From: Callaeas wilsoni
Taxonomy: Eukaryota; Chordata; Aves; Passeriformes; Callaeidae
Length of the DNA: 64,000 nucleotides
Direction of reading: 5' to 3'
Assembly: GCA_013398955.1 (NCBI GenBank)
Contig: VWPU01014795.1
Location: forward strand, 1-64,000
Part shown: one piece after another, positions 35,587 to 48,075 of the stretch
Layout: the number at the start of each line of letters is the position of its first letter
Numbering within the stretch: the stretch's first letter is position 1
Position numbers and translations under genes: made by a program
The notes under the pieces: model-generated
Told to the model about the DNA's origin: nothing
Databases searched by the model: none
Seen by the model: only the letters and a program-made list of their open reading frames with translations

Positions 35587-37018
35587 TCAAACCTCAGATT
35601 AATCAGTGATTAATTTCAGACGCTGATCTTGCAACATGAGCAAACTGGAATTCTGCTGTGTTTTTAGCAAGGATAACAGGAGCTGACTCAGTGAGGGCTG
35701 ACAGAGGGAAGGGCCGACAGCACCGAGCCAGTTGCATCCAAAACCTGCTCCAACAAGATGAAGCCTGAGCAAGGAATGAGCAGCTGGGGACAGCCAAGAA
35801 CTGCAGGTGGTTTCTGACCAGAATTTGTATCCTGATGGACCAAATATTAAGGGAGCCTCCACAGATGCAGGAATTATTTAGGTCTGGGTCTTGTTTCCAG
35901 AAGTTTTGAAGGCATCTATTTGCATGTAACCAAGTCACTGGTTGGTTTTTGGGAGACATAACTGGTATTTTAGGTAAGAACAAAATCAAGTGGAGGATTC
36001 CAAGGCATCTCCTGGGAAAAGTAAATGCAGAGCTTATTTTGTTGTACTGGAAAGTCTCATGCACTAACTATTGATTATTCTTTGAGTGAGCTGACGAACA
36101 TAACATTATTTATGGGACATGAAATCTGGATTTATTAGCTGTGCAATTCTACCAAAAAAGAAAAAAAAAAGAAAGTAACAGCAGTCCACAAGTACCCAGC
36201 AATAGATTTAGCCATTGAATCAGCTTTATTCTTCCCTCTTTTGCTCATCTTCCCTGTTATTTGCTAGATCATTAGTCCATCCTGGGAGGGAGAAAGTGGA
36301 GCTGCACACGCTTGACCAAAGGATACTGCAGTCCATGAGAAAGGAAACAGCTGCAAGAAATGGTGGAAAGCCCTTGCTCAAGCAGCCTATACTATGTCCA
36401 GGTTATGTAATGGGTGTCCCTTAAAGTCAAAATTAAAAATAGTGGTTGACCCAAGAGCTGGGAAACGCATTTCCAAGAGGCAGTCACTTCTGCATGTGCA
36501 TGCTTTGGTGCAAGCACTTCAGAGCGAGGTGTTACCGCTCCCCTGGGCGCTTTTGCGCTCTCTCTTCTCTTTTCTGCTGGATTCTGAGTCAAGACACGAA
36601 TCCCCCTGCCTTTGCAGAGCAGATGCTCCCCAAAAACGCTGTGTGGAAGGGTGTGATGAGTGCAGACCTGTCCCATTCCGCCCCTTGGCCAGGACCTGCA
36701 AGAGGTTGTGCCTGGCTTGGGGACTCAGTGATCTTCTGCATCTTCTGTGGTTCTTCTGCGGGGATCTTTTGGTGGTGTCCATGCCCCTGTTGCCATGGCA
36801 TTGCTCCCATGGCCAGGGAAAAGCACTAATTAGTGTTTTTCCTTCCTCAGGAGTTTGGTAGAGGGGACAGATAGAGCTGCTCATGTCCCGTAACTTCCCT
36901 GCCTGCTGTCAGCTTTGTCATGGATGTGGAAAGGCCATTCCAGGAAGATGATTGAAGAGTTCATTGCAAGAAACGATACGTCTCCTTTCCAGATCCCTCC
37001 TGAAAACTCCTCAAAGGT

Positions 37019-37071
37019 ATTGTATTGTATTTTATTTTATTTTATTTTATTTTATTTTATTTTATTTTATT
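37019..37071 (+). repeat. (TTTTA)n microsatellite
   Basis: About nine TTTTA units preceded by TATTG-type units (37019-37029). The pure part runs from about 37028 to 37071, so it is likely length-polymorphic. Confidence 0.95.
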
Positions 37072-40000
37072 ATCATGGCTGCAGGGACAAAGACTGAGGA
37101 AGCAGCACTAAGGGAAAGAACATCTCCATGGGCACTGGGAATGGGACTGTAGCTATGATGATCTCCAGACTGAAGCAAAGCAAAGTTAGGGAGAGGCAAT
37201 ATGTAGAATAATTTCTATATTTTTTCAAGTAATTGTTAAAAAAAAAAGGCTGAGCTTTGAGAAGACAAACCTTTCCTTGTAACCTATATGTGTGATTATG
37301 TGCTTTGTCATCTAAATGTGCAAACACCATAACGCTTTTAAATTTTACCAAAATAATTCTAAGTCTTATCTGAGACGACTGCATTTGAAAGCAGTGAAAA
37401 TGTTAATGCTAACAACAATTTTTTTTTTTGTTCTCTAAATTCCTATCCTTAATTTAATATAATACACTGCTGTTTTAAAGGGATATTAATATTCTTTTCA
37501 AAGTGTTTGGGACTTTTACATAATTTAAAAAATATTTGCAGCTGTTTTGAATGTATCTGCAAGTACTGATAGACAAAAGGCATGGATATCCATAAGAACG
37601 TTGTCATAATACATTCCATATTAACGTAAGCAAAAAAGAATGTTTGCTCAGGAATACCAAAAAAGGTGATTGGAAGACCCACTTCTGTGGCCTTAACATC
37701 TTCCTGCTAAACAAGTTACACTCCTTAATTTTTTTTTTTTTTTTGCTGCATTCTTAATTGGTTACTTGCATCTGCCTTTTAGAATTAGCAGCTTTTTTGC
37801 ATTTGGATCATCCATAGAGCTGAGCTTGGGCCATTTGTTTTAGATTTCCAGGAATGATTTATTTGTACTGTAATGGGATGGAATCGTACAGTGTTCCCCA
37901 TTTGTTTTCAGCCTTAGTTCAGAGTGTAGCTTAAGCTCTCATAGTATATCTGGGAGTGCCAATTCCACCCTCATGTCCAAGGCCCACAAATCTTTTCTTC
38001 CACATTGTTTGCACCTTTCTCTCACTGCATAAAAATCGAGGTCCCAGGGTCAATATTACATTAGGGGGAAAAGGGGAGAGATTATCTTGGAGGCTGAAAA
38101 ATTTTGCTCCTGGCTAAATCACTAAAGGATGGGGTGTGAATGTGTTGTGGTAATGAACAGGGCAAAAATACTTCTCAAATAAATTTCTATTCCCCTCCAT
38201 GCCCTGCATTATATTAGAACTCCTGTCAGAGGATGGAATCTTCCTTAGGCTGTGTGCTGGGCATAGGCACAGCAGTAGAACTTCTTTGGAAGGGGATATC
38301 CACTAAAGTTACTTTATTTTCCTTCTTTTTGAGTCATTGGGATGCTCCATAGCTGTAGAAGATAGCAGTCTTTTCTTACAATAACTGACAATTGTGGAAA
38401 CCTAGAAAAAGAGGATAGATGAGACCTCATGGAGCTGTCTTGTCAACCCCTCTTCCCACAGTAGGATTGGCTATAAAAAGAGACTTCTGTTGCTTTTCAT
38501 CTTGTTTTCTTTCAGCCTTTATATTAAAAAAAAAACCCACAGCAGCAGACCAACGAATAATAGAGGGGGAAAAAGGGAAGCAACAATTTTTATGACGTAC
38601 TCAGAGTTGCTTATGGCTGTGTTTGAGGGCACTTCTGTGTCCACAGTGCTTTATGGCCATTTTTGATCAGTTATTGCACAGATCTGGGCTTGTAATGAAT
38701 GGACTGTCCCTCTCGCCGTGATAATGGAACATGAGAGTATAAAAACTTTGAAGTGCAGGAGGCAGCTGAAAAGAAAACAATAAACTATGTATATGAGACT
38801 GGCTTTTTGCTTGGTGATTAAGAGATGAGGACCCCGTAGGTCAGCTCCCTATAGGTACAAACAGATGTTTGCACTGTTTCACAGCTGCTAAATATGATAT
38901 AAATCCAAAGAATTTCTCATGTTTTTATAAAGTTAAAAAAAAAATACCCAGACAGCAAATTTTTGGTCATTCAGATACTCTTACCAAATGACATCTGGTT
39001 TCTGTACTGCTTATTTAAGCAATCCTTAAAAAAATGTTTGCCAAGGGGAATAACTCAAACCTTTTAGTTCTTCACCATATATAACTGTACAGTTTAGATT
39101 ACAATGTAGCATGCAGACTTTATTATAAGCAATGCAGTTCTTCATTTCTTAGCTAGCGAGTATTACTTTAAAGAAAATAGGATAAATATTATGTAATTAG
39201 TTCAGGGAAATTCATGTATAGTTACATTTCAGAGTACCCGAGTTTCAGATCCAAACGATGACAAAGAAAATGAATTGTTTCCATATGTTAGGAGATAGCC
39301 CCAGTTATGAGCAGAGAGCTGAGGCATAAAAATGCAACGGGGTTCCCATTAAATGGAAAGACACAACTGCAACCAGTGGAGAATTGGGATGTGAAGGTGC
39401 TCTGAAGGCACCATAGCTGCTGTTGGGGCCGAAGGAGAAGGAAAAATGGGTGTTTTCAACAGCAGGACATCCTCAGGTCTTGTGCTCTGGCCTGCTGACG
39501 CCTAGTGAGATGTGAATTTTTTCACACATCCCTATTTGAAGATTCATGAGGTCTCTCTGGGTTCTCTGAGGTCTCAGAAGCGGTGGTGTCCATACTGATG
39601 CCACTCCTTCAAGGCACTTGCTGATGAGTCTGCCGCTCCTACCTGACCACCTACGAGCACAGAGCATATGGGAACTTAATACCCTCGAGACCTCGATCCC
39701 TCTGCCAAAATTGGTTGAAATTGGCTAATGGGCTCCATAGCTATTTTCTTTGGGACTGAGAGAGGACAGATGGACTCGCTCTTAAGGGAACATAATTGCC
39801 TGCATCTCATGTCTGTTGGAAGCCAAGCTAAAAATCCCAGTATTAAGCTTATCATATAAATTATATATGCATGTATTTTCCAGAGGAAGATTTATTGCCT
39901 TCAATATCTAAGCATTTTATGCTTTTGAAGTAATGCATACTTTGATCCAACAAATACTTATACTTTCAAGTCGCCCAGTGTACTGAGGGTTCAATAATGC

Positions 40001-40789
40001 TGCTTATTTTGAGAAAGATAAATCCCAAAGAGCTGAAGGACCATAACTAGGCTGTGATCTATGTGTTTTCTTTGTGGTCTTCTCTGCCATTTACAGTTTC
40101 AAAGGATTAAGGCTAGAAAGGGTGTATTGCTCGTTAGGACCTTTGAGTGCTGCGTGTTGACTCCCTGACTCCCATCCTTTTTGAATTGGTGGATGTGCAA
40201 ACTCTCCCCAGTCACTTTGAATCTAACCAGCATGTTTTTCTTCATTTCTTTTCACAGGCCTGTCTGTTAGTCTTCAGATGGAAATTTGCACGTCCACAGT
40301 GTCTATAACATTAAATTTATCTGTATCTGTGGTCTTTCTTGAGGTGCCTGGTAATCAACAGCTTTCTTCCCTCTCTTTGTCAAGCAATTCCAGTGTCACA
40401 ATGATCATGAATCATCCATTTTGTATATATCTCAATGACTGGTTGGGTTTATTTTCACATGAATACACACATCCCATAGTATTGCTTGGTAGCTAGAAGC
40501 AAAATGTGGTCATATGTTCTGCTGTAATGACATGATTGCATTTTTGTCTGTACTTTTTTGCTCTTCTTGATTTGGTCTGTCGCCACCATTGTGAGATGCA
40601 CTGGACTAATTGCCCATCAGATGACAGGGAAACGTGCAAGTCCTTGAAAGTGGGAGCTGGTTTATACGGGCAAGAATGGAACCAGCAGTGAGTTTATTCT
40701 CGTTTTTAAGCTCCTTGCAAAAGAATGTGCTGTATTAGAAACCTTCCTTTGGGGCTCGGGGCTATTAATTTTGTTCCACATTTGAGCAA

Positions 40790-40990
40790 TGCACTGAGAT
40801 CCTGCTCCAGGGCAGAAAAGCCAAACACTGCTGCAGCGCAAGTATTGCTGCAGTTGTAATTAGTGGTAATAACAACTATTGTGGGAGCAGTCCTAAAAAA
40901 TATTAATAGCAGGACTGGTTTAATTACAATGGTCTTCATGCCTGTGGTGGCTTCACCCTTCCCTGTTCTGAAGCTCAGCTTTCATTTTAT
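40790..40990. promoter_or_regulatory. Candidate distal enhancer (homeodomain and SOX motifs)
   Basis: Repeat-free segment with TAATTA at 40857-40862 and 40921-40926, a SOX-type ATTGT at 40878-40882 and ACAATGG at 40926-40932 overlapping the second TAATTA. The call is inference from motif density only. Confidence 0.25.
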
Positions 40991-43900
40991 TGCCAGTCTT
41001 ATCAGGCTGGATATTGCCCAAACTGGTACATTTGAAGGGTATTTTCCTGTCAAATAAACAACAAACCCCAGTGGTTAATTTGTATTATTCCTCTCCACTC
41101 TGTCTCCAGCCAAAACACAGATTTACTCCTCCTGCCACAGTCCCACAACTTCCTGTTTAGTAGGAAACTTGATTAACTTGTTGGCTCCGTCAGTCTTGAA
41201 GGTCTTGCTTTTATTAGGAAGAAAATTGTTTGTTCTGCTTGCACAAGATTTCGCTGGGAAAGATTGTTCACAGTCAGGTGCTTCAGGCACAGCTTGTAAC
41301 TGGAGTTAACTGGGAGCAAACCACCACAGGGGCAGTTCCTGGAGAAGACACCGTGCTTCAACACTGCCTGAGGTGTTACTAAGCTGAGATAAACTGGGTT
41401 TGTAGCTGGGTGTGCCCACCCGTGAGCACCAGGCTTGCCCCAGTTTTTAAAAAGGTTTGAGCATGTTTCAATATGTGACCATTGAGAGGTTTTTTAAGTT
41501 TTGGGTGTTTTGGTGGGGTTTTTTTGGATCTGATTTAAATAAACAGGCTAATTCTTGCAGGTGGGGAGAAATTAATCTTACAGTTGTGTCTTGGCCTCTG
41601 TTGACCCGGTAAAGCTCCAGCCAAGGGCCCAGAGGGGTTGACAAGTTTGTTTTCACTCCTGGTTTACTTTCCTGCTTCGTGTGTAGCAATGTGCTCTGGC
41701 AAGGGGCTGGGGGTACTGACAGTGTTTGGCACAGAGGAGGAAATCAATATCTTCACGCTTCTTGAGAGCAGATCTGCATCCCCAGGCTTCAAACTAGAGA
41801 CCTGCATTTGATGGAGGAACTATTTGTTGGTTTTGTAGGTCTTGAGAACATTTTACCTTAGAGTCACATTGTCACGATATAAGACAAAGTTGGTTTCTAA
41901 AGAATTCCTGGAAGATGCTGCTGAATATTTTTAGTCTTTTGATGTTGGGGTATGCTAGAGAAAATGCTACCGAAAAAAACCCAAAAGTGGGAAAGAGAAC
42001 TTTTCAGATAAGGATTATGCCCATGTGTAGTAATAGACCCAGTAAGAGCATCATAAATCCTTAAAATATTGTTCTTCCTGTGAGGAATGCAGCGTATTTG
42101 TGATGGTATAAAATGCTACTGTGCATTCACTCTGTAGTCTTTGTAACTCCTGGGCATCTGTGGGTAAGTACCGTTTCTGAGTACATTACAGGAAGGTTTA
42201 AAGCCTTTAAAATAAAATCAGGCAGAGGTATTATTTTGGCAGAAAGCTTTTACATTGATTTCCTGATGTTTGCAAATATTTCTGCAAGGATAAACATCTC
42301 TGGAGAAGTCAGCTCAAAATAAATAAATGTTGCAGCAAACGAGGAATACCCTGAGTGGGTGTACTCCAGCTGTTGGGGTTCACTGGAGGAAATGTGTTGC
42401 ACATCTTCCCAAAGCTAAGCGATGACAGGCGTTGACTAGAAACCCTCTTTTCTTAATCATCGTCACAGTAGTCTGAAAAGGTGGAGAGGGGAACATCCCG
42501 GGCTCTTCTGGGTTTAAACCCAAATTAGCATGAACATCATCAAGGCTCGTCAAGAAACGTGCTCTGTAGTCAGGCTGCCGTGTGGTGTAAACACGGAATG
42601 TGATGCAATGTGTCTGCTGCTTGCAGACTGAGTTTGACATTTTTGCTTAATTCACCATGGCCACGCGAGGGGAGAGCACACTTCAGACAAATTCCACTGT
42701 CGTTATTGCTCCGCACTGCTGCAGAGGCAACACTTCTAATTAGAGACTATCTCCACATTTGGCTTGGCAGCCAAAATAAACTTCTAGGAGTCACATGCTG
42801 GATGGCTTTTATCTCCATGGTGGTGGTGGGCTCTTTCCAGCAAGTACAATTGCAAACACACGTGGGGACCAAAGGTATAAACATTCTGGGGGGAGGTTCA
42901 GTTAAAATCCCTCAGCACTGCACTGGAAAGCCCCATCCAGCAAGGTTTCTCTTCCACGTGACTATCCAGTAATATTGAGAGGGAAAAGATTTCAGGTGAA
43001 GGAGAGGTCAAGAGTAGGGGTGTGTAGGAGCACGAGGAAAAGGAGGATATTGGTGAGAAGCTGTGGAGGAGCGACCTACGGGCATCTTCTGTGTAGATCT
43101 TGGAGGCCTGTGTCCCAAAGCAACAGACCAGCTTGTTCCAGGACATGTCACCTCACCTGGACCAAAGAGACACCCAGCAGAGGCACGGAGAATGCCCACA
43201 CTGCTGGGCACAGCAAATGTTACTTGTTTTCAGCCAGAGGTGGCTTCTGTACTGTGGCTTGCAGAGGACAGCTCCGCTTGGGACGGGTTTTCAGGAGTGC
43301 CTCAGAGGGAACTTAAAACACTGAAACCAAGTAGCAGAGTTCATCCTCTACACCTGCCTTGGTTTTTGATAGTGCATTGAGTTAGACATCAAAGGAAACA
43401 CAAGTTTTCAAAATCTTGCATAGCAGAAGAGCAAAATGCAGCTTTGGATGATAAAACCCAAGACCAACATGGTTCCTGGGCCTCCTGACTCCTGTCAGAA
43501 GAAACAAAACCTCAGAGCAGCCCAGCACAGGTTGAAATGTGCTGCTTTATGTGGGGTTTCATTATTTCTCTGTCCCCAGACCCGACTGCAGTGACACCTC
43601 TGGAGCTGGGCAGACCTCACCCCACGCCGAATTCCTTTCTGCTGAGGCGTGCCAGCAGCCCACCCCGTGCTCCAGATGTTACTGTTCTCTGAGAAACAAG
43701 AGCTTAATAAGCCAGGCTCACCCTTCCTCCTGGGGTGAGCCCAAAGACAGTCAGAGATGGAAAATTGCTGCTCAGTACCATGAACAATGTGCTTGGTCAA
43801 AGAGCAGTGCCAGCACTTTGTCTTAATGGAAGAGAAAGCCGAGACGCACAGTGCAAAAATCTGAGCTGGCAGCAGCCAGCGACTTTAACATACATTGAAA

Positions 43901-45084
43901 ACTATCCATGAAAGAGCACACTTAAACCAAGAGAAAAAGCCCCGAGGTATATTTAGGGAAACTAAAAAAGAGCAAGAGTCTGGGGGAAAAAAAGAAAGAT
44001 TCTGTGTGGCTTTCATAGGTTACATTTTTCTCAGTCTGTATTTCACTTGAGTTTCTTTTATTGGCTCATCGTGAGCACATGCGCCACAAAGACACACACA
44101 TGCACAGGACTGCAAAAATAAATCTCCCGTTTTGCACACACAGGACCTGGTTTTGCCATTGGCCAGAGCTCTGCTCTGTTGGAGCTCTGCTCCTATAGGA
44201 TTTGTGTTCACATTGTCACTGCTTTTGCTGAGCTAAGTGGCTCTACTGCTGGCTCATTGTCTTGTTCCCTGCTTTGTTTTCGTGTCCTCTTCCTCCAGCC
44301 CTTCTCAAATAGGAGACTTTCTTCCTTGCAAGAGCCTGAAGAGTCAGGAAATACAACATCCCCCCTTCGCTGGGGTAGGTAGGCTGAGGATTGATGTCGT
44401 AACCTACCAAAAACCACATTGGGAAGATGTCTAAGCCAAGATGTTCACCTGGGATCTCGTGTCCTGCTCTTGCACAGCCATCTTCCCAACATTCTGAGCC
44501 CTTTCCCCACTGGGATCCGCTCAGCTCAGTCCCACTTCAGGTCCCAGCAGAGCTTGAGGCACTGAGATGCTGCTCTTGGCCAGGCTGGCAAGAGCTCCTG
44601 GAACACTTTGTTGCAGGGAAGTCATCTGACGTTGGAATAAACGGGCTCCTCAGTGCTGGGATGGTGACCAAGACCGGAAGGGAGCGCAGGGGACATCAGT
44701 GCGGATCCAGGCATTGTGTCCTTGGGTGCAATACCCCACCGACACGGAGTGACAACATTTCTCCGTGAAGAGTCTCATTAGCTACCAGGGCCGGGTTTTC
44801 GGTGAGCTGTTACTCAGTGGAAGGCGCTGGAATCTGGCCCGGAATAACCTCCCTCCAATTTCTCCCTCCCTGGAGCTGCAGGAGCCTTTCTGCACCCCCA
44901 TTCTGCATGGCCAAGCCCATGTCCCCGGAGACCAGTCCTGTGCACATCCCGAGCTCAGCACCAGCCCATAAATCTTGCTGCTGGATCCAGGCAGTGAAAT
45001 ATGAACAAAGGAAACCACCACGCAGTGCAGGGGTAGGGTGGGGAATCGCTCTGGCACCCTCCTTGCTCGGAAAGAAGTGAGAAA

Positions 45085-45122
45085 ACATGGCTTTGTGTTG
45101 CTGTTGTTGTAGTTGTTGTTTT
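45085..45122 (+). repeat. Short (TTG)n repeat
   Basis: About ten imperfect TTG/CTG triplets (TTGTGTTGCTGTTGTTGTAG and onward). Non-coding simple sequence. Confidence 0.7.
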
Positions 45123-47685
45123 ATGGTTTCTACAGATGCTTCCAATAAAAGAATTGTGAAACTATTCCCATCGGTGGCCTGTCCTCTACCCGCAATAGTG
45201 ACGGAGAAGTTTGCTGGATTTCCGTCAGCAGAACAATTTGAGCGTGGACTCTACTGCTGCAAATTTAACAAAGCTCTCCATTTGCTGCCTGCCAAGGAAA
45301 CAGGTGATTTTTTATTTATTATTTTTGGATGCTGGCAGGTGATGATGACGATCAACTTCAATTCAAGTGTGTGTGTCTTAATACTTCTGTTATTATGATT
45401 TTTCCTTCCTGGTGTACAATTTGCTGATTGTGTTTAATAATCAGTGTTAATAATTAGTGTTCCGGGGCTTCAACCATGATCTCTGTCTGCACTAATATTT
45501 GCAGCCTCCTGGTGTGCTCTAGGGAAAGGGATGAGAGCATGGCAGAGCAGTCACCGGGGAAGTGTTGAGCATGGATGTTGAGGGGCTGGATGTTGAGACT
45601 TTCTGAGGAATGAAGCAAAAGTGCTGTGGTTTGAAGACAGATCCTCATCCGGAGTGAAGAGATTGTGTTTTATTTAGGAAGTAACTTCTTAAGCAAAGTG
45701 GACAACCAGCTAGCTAATGCTGGATGATGCACTTAATCCATAAAATGCCATTCCTGGACATGACTCTTAGGAAACTCGTCCTGAGTTTGCTGTTTTCAAA
45801 TGGAGTTTGGGCTTGTAAAACCAACATTTAGGCATGCAATAGCTTTTCTGAGAAACATGACATTTTTTCCCCAGTATTTTTGGCTCTAAACGCACTCTTT
45901 TATAAGTGAAATGATGTTTTCCTTCTCTGCTCCCCCTGCCCATGCCTGGCTCTGAGGCTTCCAGTCCTCAATTATGCTGTTGCAGCTTCTTTAATGAGGT
46001 TGCAGAGATGTCACTGGTATGGCAATGGCTCGGGTGGTGTGGAGCTCTGGAAGAGCTTGAGCAGCAAGGGCTGTGTCTGCAAAGGAGGGAAAACATCCTG
46101 GAAACATCCCAGCTCTGGCTCTGGGGCTGGACTGTTGCATGCAGAGCCAGAAATGAGACCTGATCTCTGCTCGCCGGGAGAGAAGCAAACATGTGGTGCT
46201 TGGGGTTTGTCCCTCTCCGTGAGCGCACGTGTGGTCTCCTACCCTGGCTCCGCAGACACGTGGCATCTGCTCGGCTCTTCGAAGGGCTGAGTCCTAAAAT
46301 ATTAAAAGAGGAGGTAAATAATGAAAAGAAAACAAAATTTAAAAAGAAGAAAGGAAGAAGAAAGCCCGGTGGTCGCAGCAGGATCCGAGAGGCTCGTGCT
46401 GGAGTGGACATTTAGCAAATGGCTGTTCTTTACATCACAGGGCAGAAATATGAAAAATATGAAATATGTAGCAGGGCAGGATAAAAAGGAAAATGTAATA
46501 AGAGTAGGACAAAGAATGTCACATGCTCCAACCGCATCTGAACTTGGCAGCAGCAGCCCAGGGAAGCCCATGTAAATCCTAGGAGCATGTTAAAAGCATT
46601 TTCACCCCACAAAGACTGACACGCATGAAAAGTATCTTTTCAACAGTGTCAATCAAGAGCCTGGGGAAATAATTTACTAACACGCTGCCTTGCAGGGACA
46701 CATGGCTGTTGGGAACGGTGTTCACATCTTGGAATGGGAATTAATTCGGGGTGGGTTTGTAACAGGGGCAGAGAGGTGTGAAGCTGTGTGAACAAGCCTG
46801 TGTGTCATTGCTGAATTTAAATACGGTGAGCAAAGAGAGAGATTTCATCAAGGGGCAAAAGGAAAACACAACAGCAGAAGGAAAGTGCAGGAAAATGAAG
46901 CAGAGATAATAAAATGTAACCCCAGACCAAGGGGAGCTGTGGAGAAAGCCTTAATGGAAAATGCTCTGGGTATTGTCTAAGTCACATGGAAAGGAAATGA
47001 TTATCCAGGCGAGAAACCCAGCGCTGGTGTGTGCAAAGGGAAGCAGCTCCGTGCTGCAGCAGGAGTGGGTGAGATTGGACTCAGGGTTGTTCAGGACCTG
47101 CCCCGACCCAGCTGTGCCCAGGGGAGCAAATCTTCCTCCCAGAGAGGCTCCTCAGCTGAGCCCTGGCTTCTGAAGGCAGCATGGCCGTTGGATGTCTCTC
47201 CTTGGCCTGTCCTTTGTGTATTGTAGACATGCCAAGATCTGCAAAGGCTTAGCTACACTGATAATTTTTCCCCTTGAAAAAATATACTTTCTAATTTATT
47301 GAATTAAGGGATACATGTTATTTTGCATTAAAGGAGATTTGGTGAAACCTTAGCACGTTAATTTATTCGTATTTAATTTGGCTGTTGCAGAAGGAAATAC
47401 TACAATATCTTCCTGAAAAAAAGAGAAGGTATTGTAGGATACTCATGGACAGGGCAAGGAATTTCAATCTTTTTTTCCCATGTAGGTCCCTGTCAGCTCC
47501 TGCAGGTTGAAAAACTTCGGTTTGGAAATGGTTTATGAAACCACTTCCCCCAAAATTCTGTGGGGTATAACTTGACAACAGCCAGTGTGTGATCATGTCT
47601 GGGAATGAGGTCAATGCTGCAGGCAGGGTAGGTGGGAACTGTCTGTAGATGGAGGACAGAAATAAAGAAGAAGAGTTGCTCAGTC

Positions 47686-47854
47686 TTTATGATTTTTTTA
47701 CTCTTTACTCTTACTAATAAGAGTAACTTGTGGCAGTTTCCCCTTGTCCTGTCCTTGTTNATCTTTATGATCACTCTTTTTACTTATGTGGCACTCTAAC
47801 AACCCTTAATAATAAGAGTAACTTGTGGCCATTTCCCCTTGTCCTGTCCTTGTT
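47686..47854 (+). repeat. Direct duplication flanking an N, probable assembly join
   Basis: A 44-bp stretch at 47716-47759 (AATAAGAGTAACTTGTGG onward to GTCCTTGTT) recurs at 47811-47854 with two differences. A shorter match, TCTTTATGAT, precedes both (about 47686 and 47762). The single N at 47760 sits exactly at the end of the first copy. The pattern suggests two overlapping contig or haplotype ends placed side by side. Confidence 0.8.
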
Positions 47855-48075
47855 CCCTGGGAGCAGAGCGTGACCCCCCAGCTGCACCCAGGGAGTTGTG
47901 CAGAGCCAGAAGATCCCCCTGCTCCCCCTTTTCTCCAGGCTGAGCCCCTTTCCAGCGCCCTCAGCCCCTCCTGGTGCTCCAGACCCTTCCCCAGCTCCAT
48001 TCCCTTCTCTGGACATGCTCCAGCCCCTCAATGTCTGGGCGTGAGGGACCCAGAACTGAATCCAGGATTTGAGGT
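47835..48075 (-). mobile_element. CR1 LINE fragment, reverse orientation, 3' end missing
   Basis: Reverse CR1 starting inside the element (CCCTTGTCCTGTCCTTGTTC) and running through GGGAGCAGAGCGTGACCCCC, CTGCACCCAGGGAGTTGTGC, TTCTCCAGGCTGAGCCCC, CCAGACCCTTCCCCAGCTCC and CCCTTCTCTGGACATGCTCC. The usual CR1 3' tail is absent at the left, where the duplication around the N lies. A 20-bp piece of the same segment is repeated at 47740-47759. Confidence 0.92.

Larger units (their letters stand above)
35587..47685. other. 12-kb gene-free region without recent CR1 copies
   Basis: No gene, RNA gene or recent transposon was recognised. The part 37.1-42.4 kb is AT-rich, and from about 37690 to 39470 it contains no frame of 60 codons or more on either strand. 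Low copy number of retroelements plus AT-richness is the usual look of a regulatory desert near a developmental gene. Candidate motif-rich segments include about 38640-38830 and 40790-40990. Short T-runs lie at 37419-37431 and 37729-37744. A possible old, diverged repeat trace lies at about 38410-38475. Confidence 0.5.
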
